From CALCHA01 sp035548175 (GTDB lineage Bacteria; Planctomycetota; Phycisphaerae; WQYP01), in the NCBI GenBank assembly GCA_035548175.1, contig DASZTO010000007.1, positions 1-64,000 on the forward strand: 64,000 nt of DNA, read 5' to 3'. Positions 32,278-41,204 of the stretch are shown here, one piece after another (position 1 is the first letter of the stretch; every line of letters starts with the position of its first letter). Under the pieces are notes generated by a model that saw only the letters and a program-made list of their open reading frames with translations, did not search any database and was not told the origin of the DNA. The position numbers were made by a program, and so were the translations under genes.

Positions 32278-33276
32278 GTGGAAAGGCGCGTGTTGGGCCG
32301 GGGCGGGCTGGTGGTATCGGCGATGGGCCTGGGGTGCATGGGGATGTCCGATTTTTACGGGCCGCACGATGATGCCGAAAGCGTGCGGACGATTCATCGG
32401 GCGTTGGCGCTGGGGGTGAATTTTCTGGACACGTCGGACATGTACGGGCCGCACACGAATGAGCGGCTGGTGGGTCGGGCGGTTCGGGAATGGGGCGGCG
32501 GTCGGGAGAGGGTGGTGATCGCGACGAAGTTCGGGATTTTGCGTGATCCGGAAAATCCGAAGTTTCGCGGCTACAGCTCGAAGCCTGAGTATGTGAAGCG
32601 GGCGTGCGAGGGATCGCTGGAGCGGCTGGGGGTGGAGACGATCGATTTGTATTACCAGCATCGGGTGGATCCGGACACGCCGATCGAGGAAACGGTGGGG
32701 GCGATGGCGGAGCTGGTGAAGGAGGGGAAGGTGCGGCACCTGGGGCTGTCGGAGGCGTCGGTCGAGACGATTCTTCGTGCGGCGAAGGTGCATCCGATTG
32801 CGGCGCTGCAGTCGGAGTTTTCGTTGTGGACGCGGGATTATGAGGCGACGCATGTGCCGGTGCTGCGGGAACTGGGGATCGGGTTTGTGCCCTATTCGCC
32901 GCTGGGGCGCGGTTTTTTGACGGGTCGGATCAAGACGACGGAGGGGCTGGACGAGAGCGATTTTCGGCGGCGCAATCCGCGTTTTCAGGGGGAAAACCTG
33001 GAGAGGAATTTGCGGATCGTGGCGGGGATCGAGGCGCTGGCGGCGCGGAAGGGATGCACGGCGGGGCAGCTTGCGCTGGCGTGGGTGATGGCGCAGGGGA
33101 AGGATGTCGTGCCGATTCCGGGGACGAAGCATGTGACGTATGTGGAGGAGAATGCGGGGGCGGCGGAGGTGAAGCTGTCGGCGGAGGAGTTGCGGGAATT
33201 GGATGCGATTGCGCCGGTGGGGGCGGCGGCGGGGGAGCGGTATCCGGTGGCGGCGCTGGGGTCGCTGAACCGGTGA
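32278..33276 (+). CDS. aldo/keto reductase
   Basis: About 332 residues, NADPH-dependent. The AKR start is ERRVLGRGGLVVSAMGLGCM, the catalytic region NFLDTSDMYGPHTNE (Asp, Tyr), the catalytic Lys is in VIATKFGI, and His in YYQHRVDP. The C-terminal cofactor loop is IPGTKHVTYVEEN. GTG at 32278 has GGGAGG six bases before it and fits the family start; ATG at 32245 would add 11 residues. Codons end mostly in G, unlike + strand genes at 9-24 kb. Confidence 0.92.
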   Translation: MERRVLGRGGLVVSAMGLGCMGMSDFYGPHDDAESVRTIHRALALGVNFLDTSDMYGPHTNERLVGRAVREWGGGRERVVIATKFGILRDPENPKFRGYSSKPEYVKRACEGSLERLGVETIDLYYQHRVDPDTPIEETVGAMAELVKEGKVRHLGLSEASVETILRAAKVHPIAALQSEFSLWTRDYEATHVPVLRELGIGFVPYSPLGRGFLTGRIKTTEGLDESDFRRRNPRFQGENLERNLRIVAGIEALAARKGCTAGQLALAWVMAQGKDVVPIPGTKHVTYVEENAGAAEVKLSAEELRELDAIAPVGAAAGERYPVAALGSLNR

Positions 33277-33445
33277 GATGTCGTCGAAGCGGATTCCGAG
33301 CGGCATTTAGTGCAGGCTTGGCCGGTGGATGCCGCGGCGCGGGAATGCGGTAACGGGGAAATGGGCGATGGGATGGGGTATGATCGCGGGGCTTCGGTGG
33401 ATGGTCGCGCGGTAGCGGCTGGCCGGGGACGGATTTCAACGAGAA

Positions 33446-34741
33446 ATGGCCATGAAGATTTTGCTGGTGGGGTCGGGAGGGCGTGAGCATGCGTTGGCGT
33501 GGAAGATTCGGCAGTCGCCGCTGTGCGATGGGCTGTACATCGCGCCGGGGAATCCGGGGATGGCGGGGCTGGGGGAGTTGCTGGCGATCCAGAGCGGGGA
33601 CGTGGCGGGGCTGGTGAAGGCGGCGAAGGATGTGGGGGCGGGGCTGGTGGTGGTGGGGCCGGAGGATCCTCTGGCGCTGGGGCTGGTCGATGCGCTCAAG
33701 GCGGAGGGGATCAAGGCGTTCGGGCCGCCGCGGGCGGGGGCGCAGCTGGAGGCGGACAAGGCGTTTTCGAAGAAGATGATGCGGGATGCGTCGATTCCGA
33801 CGGCGGAGGGGCGTGCGTTTACGACGCTGAAGTCGGCGATCGCGTTTGTGGAGACGCGCACGGAGCCGCTGGTGGTGAAGGCGGCGGGGCTGGCCAAGGG
33901 CAAGGGGGTGATCGTGTGCAGCGATCCGGTGGAGGCGCTGGATGCGGTGCGGAACATCATGGAGAAGAAGATTTTCGGGGATGCGGGGAACACGGTGGTG
34001 ATTGAGGAGCGGCTGGACGGTCCGGAGATTTCGCTGCTGGCGTTCGTGGATGGGAATCATGCGTATCTGCTGGAGGGGGCGCAGGATCACAAGCGGATCG
34101 GGGAGGGGGACACGGGGCCGAACACGGGGGGGATGGGGGCGTTTTCGCCGGCGCCGCTGCTGACGGATGAAGTGGTGGAGAAGGTGCAGCGCGAGGTGAT
34201 CGTGCCGTTGATGGATTCGTTGAAGCGCAACGAAATTGATTATCGGGGGATATTGTACACGGGGCTGATGTTGACGGCGGGCGGGCCGAAGGTGCTGGAG
34301 TTCAACGCCCGATTTGGCGATCCGGAATGCCAGGCGTTGATGGTGCGGCTGCAGAGCGATCTGGTGGAAGCGATGCTGGCGACGGTGGAGGGGCGGCTGG
34401 AGGAGGTGACGCTGCGCTGGGATCCGCGGCCTGCGGTATGCGTGGTGCTGGCGAGCGAAGGATATGGGTGGAAGCCGGACGAGCAGGTGAAGAAGGGGGT
34501 GGAGATCACGGGCCTTGAGGAGGCGGGGAAGATTCCGGACGTGGAGGTGTTCCAGGCGGGCACGGCGAAGGTGGAGGGCAAACTGGTAACGAGCGGAGGC
34601 CGGGTGCTGGGGGTGACGGCAGTGGGCGAGACGCTGGAGGTGGCGCGTCGGAAAGCCGAAGAAGCCATTCGAAAAATCCGGTTTGAAGGTATGCAATGGC
34701 GGAAGGATATTGGGCAGAAGCTTTCGCGGCGTGAGCGGTAA
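33446..34741 (+). CDS. purD: phosphoribosylamine--glycine ligase (GARS)
   Basis: A 431-residue ATP-grasp enzyme of purine synthesis that joins phosphoribosylamine and glycine. It has the N-domain LLVGSGGREHALAWK, the ATP-grasp segments PLVVKAAGLAKGKGVIVC and EISLLAFVDG, the signature GPNTGGMGAFSPAPL, and EFNARFGDPECQALM. ATG at 33446 or 33452 are both possible. Not linked to other pur genes here. Confidence 0.97.
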   Translation: MAMKILLVGSGGREHALAWKIRQSPLCDGLYIAPGNPGMAGLGELLAIQSGDVAGLVKAAKDVGAGLVVVGPEDPLALGLVDALKAEGIKAFGPPRAGAQLEADKAFSKKMMRDASIPTAEGRAFTTLKSAIAFVETRTEPLVVKAAGLAKGKGVIVCSDPVEALDAVRNIMEKKIFGDAGNTVVIEERLDGPEISLLAFVDGNHAYLLEGAQDHKRIGEGDTGPNTGGMGAFSPAPLLTDEVVEKVQREVIVPLMDSLKRNEIDYRGILYTGLMLTAGGPKVLEFNARFGDPECQALMVRLQSDLVEAMLATVEGRLEEVTLRWDPRPAVCVVLASEGYGWKPDEQVKKGVEITGLEEAGKIPDVEVFQAGTAKVEGKLVTSGGRVLGVTAVGETLEVARRKAEEAIRKIRFEGMQWRKDIGQKLSRRER

Positions 34742-35190
34742 ACTTTTCAGTGGTTTGGGGGGAACGGCGTGGGGAGGGAAGATGCGTGGGCCCTGGAAGG
34801 GCGTACGGGAGGTGGGCAGTGTGGGGATGGTTGCATAAAAACCGAGCGGCTTCTGGTGGCGTGGAGCAGATTCACGGCTTTGAACAATATGCACTTTTCC
34901 GTGGATTTCCCGCTGTTTTCGGAGGCCGGCGCCGAGCATCTCGGGCGCGGCACTGACTTTGCGATAGTGGGTTCGGGCGTGTACGCACGTGACGTTGAAA
35001 CGTGTGTAATGCCGCGCGAATAGTGGCCGGGAGCTTTCCGCAGCGCGGCGTGATCAATTGAACAATCGATGGAAACGAGAATCTCTCGAATGAGAGGCTG
35101 GCGCCTCTTTATTCAAAGTTAACACTGCGGCCATCGGCTGGTAGCGCCGTGGGCCTACAGTGGGGCACGAAATGAATGGGAGGTATTGAT
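34742..35190. other. non-coding stretch with inverted repeats
   Basis: No gene recognised. It contains GCCGCGC...GCGCGGC (about 35011-35049), CTCTCGAATGAGAG (about 35082-35096) and a terminator-like hairpin at 35093-35113. These could be the 3' end of purD or a structured leader of the next gene; nothing matches a riboswitch I know. Confidence 0.5.
35093..35113 (+). terminator. possible rho-independent terminator
   Basis: AGAGGC, loop TGGC region, GCCTCT followed by TTATT. Short T-run, so moderate confidence; no other terminator is seen behind purD. Confidence 0.5.
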
Positions 35191-35619
35191 ATGAAGGGCA
35201 TCGTTGCAACGCTGGCGATCATCGCCGCGGCGGGGGCCTTGGGCTATCAGTGGTGGCATGGAAGCCAGGCGGCCGCGCAAATGGCGGACAATTCCACCCG
35301 CTGGTTCGTCGATGCGGAAACCCATCAGGCGTTTCAGAAGAAGCTGGCGCTGGGCATGACCGTTCCGGTGAAATCGCCCTATACCAACCGCGCGACCGGT
35401 TATCCCGCGGAACTGTGCTATTGGACGAAAGACGGAAAGCCCAAGAAGGATCCCACGCCGGTGCTTCTGAACAGCGAGGTGGGGATAGACGGGCCGACCT
35501 TCTGTCCGGATTGCGGCAGGCTGGTGGTGGGGCGCAATCCCGCGCCGGAAGCGCGCATGAAGGCGCCGCCGACTCAGGAAGAGTATGAGCGTTCGCACCA
35601 GACGGCGGATGTGAACTGA
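35191..35619 (+). CDS. membrane-anchored protein upstream of the prepilin gene
   Basis: A 142-residue protein: one N-terminal helix (KGIVATLAIIAAAGALGYQWW), then a soluble domain with a CxxC knuckle (TFCPDCGRLVVGRNP, about 109-123) and another cysteine (AELCYW). GGGAGG precedes the ATG at 35191. It is followed after 83 bases by the prepilin-like gene, as is frequent in planctomycetes; probably part of the same envelope function. Confidence 0.72.
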   Translation: MKGIVATLAIIAAAGALGYQWWHGSQAAAQMADNSTRWFVDAETHQAFQKKLALGMTVPVKSPYTNRATGYPAELCYWTKDGKPKKDPTPVLLNSEVGIDGPTFCPDCGRLVVGRNPAPEARMKAPPTQEEYERSHQTADVN

Positions 35620-35702
35620 GCAAGGATTTCAAGAAGATCAGGATAAGGGTCGCGGACGGATCCGTGACCGCGCAATGTGTATAAAGAATGAAGGAAAGAT
35701 GT

Positions 35703-36746
35703 ATGAATCGTTACAGACGCATGAGCGGGTTTACGCTCATTGAGTTGCTGGTGGTGGTGGCGGTGATCGCGGTGCTGATGTCGATCATGATGCCGTCGCT
35801 GGCGGGGGCGCGTAAGCTTGCGCGGACGGCGGTGTGTGCGAGCAATTTGCGGGCCATCGCCCAGGCGATGAACGTGTACGCGGCGGATTGGGAAGGGGCG
35901 ATTCTGGGGAACTCGCACACCAGCGGGAGCGGGCTGTACAACGGGACGTACACGTCGTTTGCGCCGGGCATTTCGGTGAGCAGCAACGTTCCCAACGTGC
36001 TTCAGGGGAATGACTGGATGAGCCCCACCGCGCAGATGATGGGGTTTCAGTTCAACACCGGCGGCGGGGCCAACGACCGCATCGACCGGTTCATGGCGTT
36101 CCAGACCTACAAACCGTTCATTTGCCCGGAAAATCAGTGGGTGTCGACGACTTACACCGGCGGCGGCGGGCCGAACTTTCCGATCCACCGGGTGATCTCC
36201 TATAACGCCGCGGCCTGCTTTCAGAATGTGAACATCAAGGGCAGTTCCATTTCGAGTTTTCAGGGCCAGTTTGCGATTCCCAGCGGCTGGATCCAACTTC
36301 CGGACAGCTATCGGCCCAACGTGAATCGGGTGGGAAATCCGTCGCAGAAGGTGTACATGGCGGACGGCGGGCGCTGGTTCAGCGGCGGCTCCAATTATCT
36401 GGCGATGGATGACGACGGCGGGCTTTCGAGCACGTCCGTCGGCGGGCTGGATCAGGATTACGGCCCCTGGGACAACAACACGCGCGCCTATGCCAAGGGG
36501 ACCAAGGGCGACGGCCGGGTGGTCTCGATGCGGCATGGCTCGCCGATTCCGTTCGGCAAGCTGTCGGCGTACAAGTTCAATTTGGCGTTTTTTGATGGCC
36601 ACGTGGAAACTATGAACGGCCTGGACGGCGCGGACCCAAGCCTGTGGATGCCGAGCGGTTCTTCGTTCGGCGTCAGCGAGGTGACGACGCAGGCCGATTG
36701 GCGCGCGAAGTATCTGATCAACGGGACGCCGCCTTCGATCCGCTGA
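35703..36746 (+). CDS. type II secretion/prepilin-like protein (DUF1559-related, H-X9-DG type)
   Basis: A 347-residue pseudopilin-like protein. The N-terminus MNRYRRMSGFTLIELLVVVA is the prepilin cleavage/methylation site (cut after Gly, then FTLIE). The body is globular. Near the C-terminus FNLAFFDGHVETM is the H-x9-DG-type signature typical of planctomycete and verrucomicrobial families, which have many paralogues. It is exported through the inner membrane, but its exact role is unknown. AAGGAAAG lies before the ATG. Confidence 0.92.
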   Translation: MNRYRRMSGFTLIELLVVVAVIAVLMSIMMPSLAGARKLARTAVCASNLRAIAQAMNVYAADWEGAILGNSHTSGSGLYNGTYTSFAPGISVSSNVPNVLQGNDWMSPTAQMMGFQFNTGGGANDRIDRFMAFQTYKPFICPENQWVSTTYTGGGGPNFPIHRVISYNAAACFQNVNIKGSSISSFQGQFAIPSGWIQLPDSYRPNVNRVGNPSQKVYMADGGRWFSGGSNYLAMDDDGGLSSTSVGGLDQDYGPWDNNTRAYAKGTKGDGRVVSMRHGSPIPFGKLSAYKFNLAFFDGHVETMNGLDGADPSLWMPSGSSFGVSEVTTQADWRAKYLINGTPPSIR

Positions 36747-36866
36747 AGGGCCGCCTCCGCACACACAATCTTCAAGCAAAAATAACCAAGTTCCGTTGTC
36801 AGCGCCGGTAAGTTCCAGTGCGCGTCGTGCGCAGTCCGCTCTGTTCCCTGATTCGAAAGGTGAGGG

Positions 36867-37631
36867 ATGAAAACCACCGCTCTTCTGGCCGCCCTGTCGC
36901 TCTCCGGAGCCATCACCGTGGCGGCTCAAGCCGCTTCGGTCACAAAGACCGCCGTCGGCAACGCCACCGTTCAAGCCAACGGTCCGCGCACCGGCAATAA
37001 CGGCCTGATCGATATGAATGTCGAAGGCAGCGCCAACGGTTCGTTCGCCAGTTACGGCGTCGTCGATTTCAACGGCTTCGGTCTCACCGGCAATACCGCC
37101 GTGAGCAATCTCACGCTCACGCTCACCGAAGCGAACGCCTCTTTCACCAGCCCCGGCACGCTCAACATCTATCTCGCGGGCAGCTCCTCCGCGAGCATCG
37201 CCAACACCGGCGGCAGCCCGCTCACTTACGATTCCACCGTGAGCGCCGATCCCATCGGCGTCAATTCCACCAATCTTTCCAGCCTGGGCGGACTGACGTT
37301 CCTGGGCACCCTGGCGTTCAACACGTCGGGCAATACGGGCTCCGGCACGGTCGATACCTTCGCGATCAACTCGCTTACCGGCGCGGAGCAGACGTTCATT
37401 TCCAATCTTCTCAACAGCGACGGCGCCATTCGTCTGGTGCTCACCGAGGCGGCGAGTCCGGCCTCCACGGCGATGGCCGCCACGTTTGCCGGCTTTTCCA
37501 ATACGAATCCCACGACGCCGGGCCCGCAGCTCACGCTGGTGACGAACGGCACGTCCGCCGCGCCCGAGCCGGCGAGCCTGGGCGTGCTTGCGCTGGGCGC
37601 CGCAGGACTTTTGTTGCGTCGCCGGAAATAA
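36867..37631 (+). CDS. PEP-CTERM sorting-domain exported protein
   Basis: A 254-residue secreted protein: signal peptide (LLAALSLSGAITVAAQAA), a Gly/Ser/Thr/Asn-rich beta body without cysteines, and a C-terminal sorting signal APEPASLGVLALGAAGLLLRRRK (outline: PEP, hydrophobic helix, RRRK). The signal is recognised by an exosortase, so the genome should encode one. SD AAGGTGAGGG. Probably a surface or matrix protein. Confidence 0.93.
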   Translation: MKTTALLAALSLSGAITVAAQAASVTKTAVGNATVQANGPRTGNNGLIDMNVEGSANGSFASYGVVDFNGFGLTGNTAVSNLTLTLTEANASFTSPGTLNIYLAGSSSASIANTGGSPLTYDSTVSADPIGVNSTNLSSLGGLTFLGTLAFNTSGNTGSGTVDTFAINSLTGAEQTFISNLLNSDGAIRLVLTEAASPASTAMAATFAGFSNTNPTTPGPQLTLVTNGTSAAPEPASLGVLALGAAGLLLRRRK

Positions 37632-37652
37632 GGGGCTTCTCAAATCAGGCGC

Positions 37653-37690
37653 GGCGGCCCGGACGCAGCATGTCCGGGCCGCCGTGCTTT
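37653..37690 (+). terminator. rho-independent terminator after the PEP-CTERM gene
   Basis: GGCGGCCCGGAC, seven-base loop, GTCCGGGCCGCC: a perfect 12-base stem followed by GTGCTTTT. It may act in both directions for the convergent acetyltransferase gene. Confidence 0.88.
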
Positions 37691-37707
37691 TGGCGGGGCG
37701 CGGGGCG

Positions 37708-38247
37708 TCACAGCGGCAGGATCATTTCCTGGTAGGTGGGCAGAAAGCCGGCCTTTTCGAAGGCTTTTCGCGCGGCGGGGTTTTGATCGGCGACCATCAG
37801 GCGGAGTTGCGTGAGGCCATGGCCGCGCGCCCATGCGGCGGCATCGGCAAGCAGACGCTGGGCGATCCCGCGGCGCCGATGCGTTTCGCGCACCGCCATA
37901 TCCTGAATGAAGGCATATTCGCTGTAGACGTAGATGGGAATTTCCTTGTCGATGGTGACCAGGATGCAGCCGACGACCGCGCCGGGGGCGGCGCCGAAAA
38001 GATCGCGCGGCCCCGGGAGGGCGAGATCGCGCGCCACCTGGATGAGCATGCGTTCATCGCCGAGCCGGCGCGACAGCCAGCCGAGGTAACCTTCGTGCAA
38101 TCCCGGCTGGCGCTGCCAGCGCAGGGGCATGTAGGCTTCGTGCTGCGCTTCGACGAGCATGCAGAGTTCGACGACGGCGGGCAGGTCGTCCTGGCGCGCG
38201 CGGGCGTAGTGGATGCCGCCGACGGAGTTGGGAGATTGCTCATTCAT
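37708..38247 (-). CDS. GNAT-family N-acetyltransferase
   Basis: A 179-residue acetyl-CoA-dependent transferase. Motif A is DMAVRETHRRRGIAQRLLAD (about 117-136), with the preceding strand VVGCILVTIDKE and the C-terminal NPAARKAFEKAGFLPTYQEM. Substrate unknown. Divergent from the following gene. Confidence 0.88.
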   Translation of the reverse strand: MNEQSPNSVGGIHYARARQDDLPAVVELCMLVEAQHEAYMPLRWQRQPGLHEGYLGWLSRRLGDERMLIQVARDLALPGPRDLFGAAPGAVVGCILVTIDKEIPIYVYSEYAFIQDMAVRETHRRRGIAQRLLADAAAWARGHGLTQLRLMVADQNPAARKAFEKAGFLPTYQEMILPL

Positions 38248-38316
38248 GGCCGCGGATTATAGGCGCGTGGGAAATGCGCCGCCCGGCATGATAAAGTGAT
38301 GCCAGGAGTGAAACGC

Positions 38317-39090
38317 ATGAACGCCAGACCCGTCCCCGTCCCCGCGCCCCGGCCCGCGTCCGCCGCGGCGAAGCCGTCGAATCCCAGTCGTTTTGGCACG
38401 CCCTGGGCCGTGGCCGCGGTTTTCATTGTGGGCATACTCGTGGCGGGCGTACCCTTCGGCATTCTGGTGGTGACGTGGGGCAAAACGGTCGCCGGCGCTC
38501 CGGGCCGCATGGGGACGGCCATCACGCAAATGGCGGCCGACGCGATGCGTCCGAAGCTGTATCTGCGCGAGATCGTGGTGAGCAACATCGAGGATTTGAA
38601 GCGGCAGCAGAAGCTGGTGGTGCTCGAGCCGATCGTGAGCGCGGACGTGACCCGCGAGGAGGGCGATTCGAGCTGGGGCATGTACTGGGGCACCAACGTG
38701 GCGCGTGTGGCGGTGAAGGAAGCGCACACGCAATACGTGATCGATCTTTCGGGGATGGAGACGTCCGACTATCTGTACGACGATTCCGACAAGACGCTGC
38801 GCGTGCTGGTGCCCAAGCCGCGGCTGGACATGGACATGGTGTCGATCGATCCGGCGAAGATCGAAACGCTGGATCTCAGCGGGGGCTGGGCGCGGTGGGA
38901 CAAACAGGGGACGAAGGAGCGGGCCATCGCGGAACTCAAACCGACGGTGATCGTGCAGGCCAGCAAACCCTTCATCAAGGAGCAGGCGAACGAGGCGGGG
39001 ATCGCCGCGATGCAGTCGATCCTGTCGCCATTGGCGCAGGCGCTCAAGCCGCAGGGGGTGAAGGTGGAAGTACGGTATCAGGGGGAGTGA
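38317..39090 (+). CDS. DUF4230-like membrane-anchored protein
   Basis: A 257-residue protein with a Pro/Ala-rich cytoplasmic start, one membrane helix (AVAAVFIVGILVAGVPFGIL, about 30-50) and an extracytoplasmic domain (YLREIVVSNIEDLKRQQKLV ... YVIDLSGMETSDYLYDDSDK) that resembles DUF4230. AGGAG precedes the ATG. It converges with the next gene (nine bases apart). Function unknown. Confidence 0.68.
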   Translation: MNARPVPVPAPRPASAAAKPSNPSRFGTPWAVAAVFIVGILVAGVPFGILVVTWGKTVAGAPGRMGTAITQMAADAMRPKLYLREIVVSNIEDLKRQQKLVVLEPIVSADVTREEGDSSWGMYWGTNVARVAVKEAHTQYVIDLSGMETSDYLYDDSDKTLRVLVPKPRLDMDMVSIDPAKIETLDLSGGWARWDKQGTKERAIAELKPTVIVQASKPFIKEQANEAGIAAMQSILSPLAQALKPQGVKVEVRYQGE

Positions 39091-39099
39091 GGACCCGAC

Positions 39100-39903
39100 T
39101 CAGTGGCCGATCGCGGCGGCCTGTTGCGACAGGTTATAGGCCAGCACGATCACGATCACGAGCGCCGCGGCGGCCATGAAAAAGGCCCCGCCGATCATCC
39201 AGCCATTGCGGTGGCGGCTCTTTTCGATCCACTCCTGCATCTGCATCGCGGAGGCCGCGTAGCTGTCGCGCACCTGCTGGAGGGCGTCGACCGCATGCTG
39301 ATTGGCCAGTTGCAGCCGGTCGATCATCATGGAGAAGCGGTTGAACGATTCGACCAGTTGCCGATCGATCTCGTTGCCCATTTCGATTTGCTCGCGGATG
39401 TTGGTGAGCGTCTCGGCATGGTCTTTCTTGGCCGGCCCCAGCGAGTTGACGACGTCGGTGACCTGCCGCTGCTGCTGGGCGTGCATGGCGAGGCGGTCGT
39501 TGATCATCTTGAGCATGTCCGCCTGCATTTTGCTGGCCTGCGGAAGCGCCTCGGCGGCGGCGGGCAAAGTCGAGAGCCGCGCGAGCAGTTCATCCTGCCG
39601 GCGCGCCTGCCCGTCCAGAGCCGCGCGAAGTTCCTGCACGGTCTGCAGCAGCGAATCGTAGCTTTGTTGAATCTTGTAGGTGGTCGCCGGCGAAACGCCC
39701 GATGCGGATCCCGAAGCGCCGCCCGATCCCGGCCCCACTTTTCCCACCACGGGGTTGTATCCGGAGTCCGCCCCGGCCCCGGCCGTTCCGGCATTGCCCA
39801 CATCCGAAGGCGCGATCAATCCCTGCCGTTCATACGCGTCATAATCGACCAGCGTGGGCTCCGGCCCGCGAATCCACTGGCGCACACGCTCGACAAGACC
39901 CAT
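39100..39903 (-). CDS. coiled-coil protein with C-terminal membrane anchor
   Basis: A 267-residue protein beginning MGLVERVRQWIRGPEPTLVD. It has a Gly/Ser-rich linker (about 40-70), a long helical region (about 75-230) with heptads and many Gln, and one C-terminal helix (GGAFFMAAAALVIVIVLAY). It is probably tail-anchored in the inner membrane with the coil in the cytoplasm. The ATG at 39903 has CGAGGA before it. Family unknown. Confidence 0.72.
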   Translation of the reverse strand: MGLVERVRQWIRGPEPTLVDYDAYERQGLIAPSDVGNAGTAGAGADSGYNPVVGKVGPGSGGASGSASGVSPATTYKIQQSYDSLLQTVQELRAALDGQARRQDELLARLSTLPAAAEALPQASKMQADMLKMINDRLAMHAQQQRQVTDVVNSLGPAKKDHAETLTNIREQIEMGNEIDRQLVESFNRFSMMIDRLQLANQHAVDALQQVRDSYAASAMQMQEWIEKSRHRNGWMIGGAFFMAAAALVIVIVLAYNLSQQAAAIGH

Positions 39904-39983
39904 AGACTTCCTCGGGAGGACATTGAACCGCTGGCCGCGATTATAACATTCTTCGCGTTTCAGCGGGGAAACGGTCGGGCGAT

Positions 39984-41033
39984 TCACTGTCCGGCCAGCC
40001 ACGCCAGGTCCGGTTCCTCCAGCACCACGCGCGTCTTTGGCAGATGCGAAAAATCGAACCCGCTCACAAGGTCCAGCGCATTAACCTCTCGCAAAGAATC
40101 GATTTGCCCGCTGCGCCACGCCGCCCAACCCACGATCCGCCGCGGGCTGATCCCGGCGGCGCGGAACTGGGCGATGCGCGATTCGCCATGTCTTTTGGCC
40201 AGCCGTTTGCCATCGGCGCCGATCACCAGCGGCACGTGCGCAAATTGGGGCGGCATCCAGCCCAGCGCCCGATAGAGCGCCAGTTGCCGCGGCGTCGAGG
40301 GTAGCAGGTCGTCGCCGCGCACCACCAGGTCGATGCCCATGTGGTGATCGTCCACCACGCACGCCAGTTGATAGGCCGGTGTGCCATCGAAGCGCGTCAG
40401 AGGAAAATCCCCCGCATCCCGCGAGACATGCATCGCCCGCGGGCCGGCGATCAGATCGTCAAAGGCGATCGGTCCTTTGGGCACGCGCAGTCGCCAGCAG
40501 GCCGGCCGACGCGTGTGCTCGCGCACGGTCCGTTCGGCAAGCTCAACGCTCGGGCATTGCGCGCGGGACACCAAGCCGCCGGCACACGTTCCCGGATAGC
40601 GTGGTCCGGCGTCCCCTTCATGCGGCGCGCTGGCGGACCCAGCGACCGCCGCGGCGATGTCCGCGCGCGTGCACGTGCAGGGATAAATTGCCTCGCGCTC
40701 CCACAAGTTCTCCAGCGCCGCGGCGTAGAGGCGCCCGCGCCGCGATTGCACCACCTCGCCGTCGCCGGCCTCCCCCGGATAGGCGTCCCACGTGATGCCC
40801 AGCCAACGCAGATCGTCATAGGCCTGCCGCACCGATTCCGGCCGCGCCCGGCCCGCATCCAGGTCCTCCATGCGCATGAACACCCGCGCGCCCGCCTGCC
40901 GCGCCATCCACCAGCTCACCAGGAAGGTGCGGGCGTGCCCGAGATGCAGCGCCCCGGTGGGACTGGGCGCCAGGCGCGTCGCGCGAAAAATCAGCGGTTG
41001 ATGCGGCAAGGGGCCCTCCGAATTTCTGCTCAC
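39984..41033 (-). CDS. gluQ: glutamyl-Q tRNA(Asp) synthetase
   Basis: A 349-residue GluRS paralogue without the anticodon-binding domain, which glutamylates queuosine in tRNA-Asp. Class I motifs: APSPTGALHLGHARTF (HIGH) and GADGKRLAKRHG (KMSKS-like). A zinc-ligand region CTCTRADI and RYPGTC is present as in GluQ enzymes. The start is GTG at 41033 with GGAGGGCGG directly before it. Confidence 0.93.
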   Translation of the reverse strand: MSRNSEGPLPHQPLIFRATRLAPSPTGALHLGHARTFLVSWWMARQAGARVFMRMEDLDAGRARPESVRQAYDDLRWLGITWDAYPGEAGDGEVVQSRRGRLYAAALENLWEREAIYPCTCTRADIAAAVAGSASAPHEGDAGPRYPGTCAGGLVSRAQCPSVELAERTVREHTRRPACWRLRVPKGPIAFDDLIAGPRAMHVSRDAGDFPLTRFDGTPAYQLACVVDDHHMGIDLVVRGDDLLPSTPRQLALYRALGWMPPQFAHVPLVIGADGKRLAKRHGESRIAQFRAAGISPRRIVGWAAWRSGQIDSLREVNALDLVSGFDFSHLPKTRVVLEEPDLAWLAGQ

Positions 41034-41204
41034 CCGCCCTCCCCGCCCTTGGCCGCTTCCATCATCGCCACCGCCGTGGCGCGGGCAAGAGCGGCGATTC
41101 TCGTGCGGTCCGGCGGCGGCGGACGCTCACCCGTTCAGGGCAGCCGTGAAGTCCGGCCGCGCCATGGCCGAGAATGAAAGCATTACCTTTCCGTGGAAAA
41201 GCAC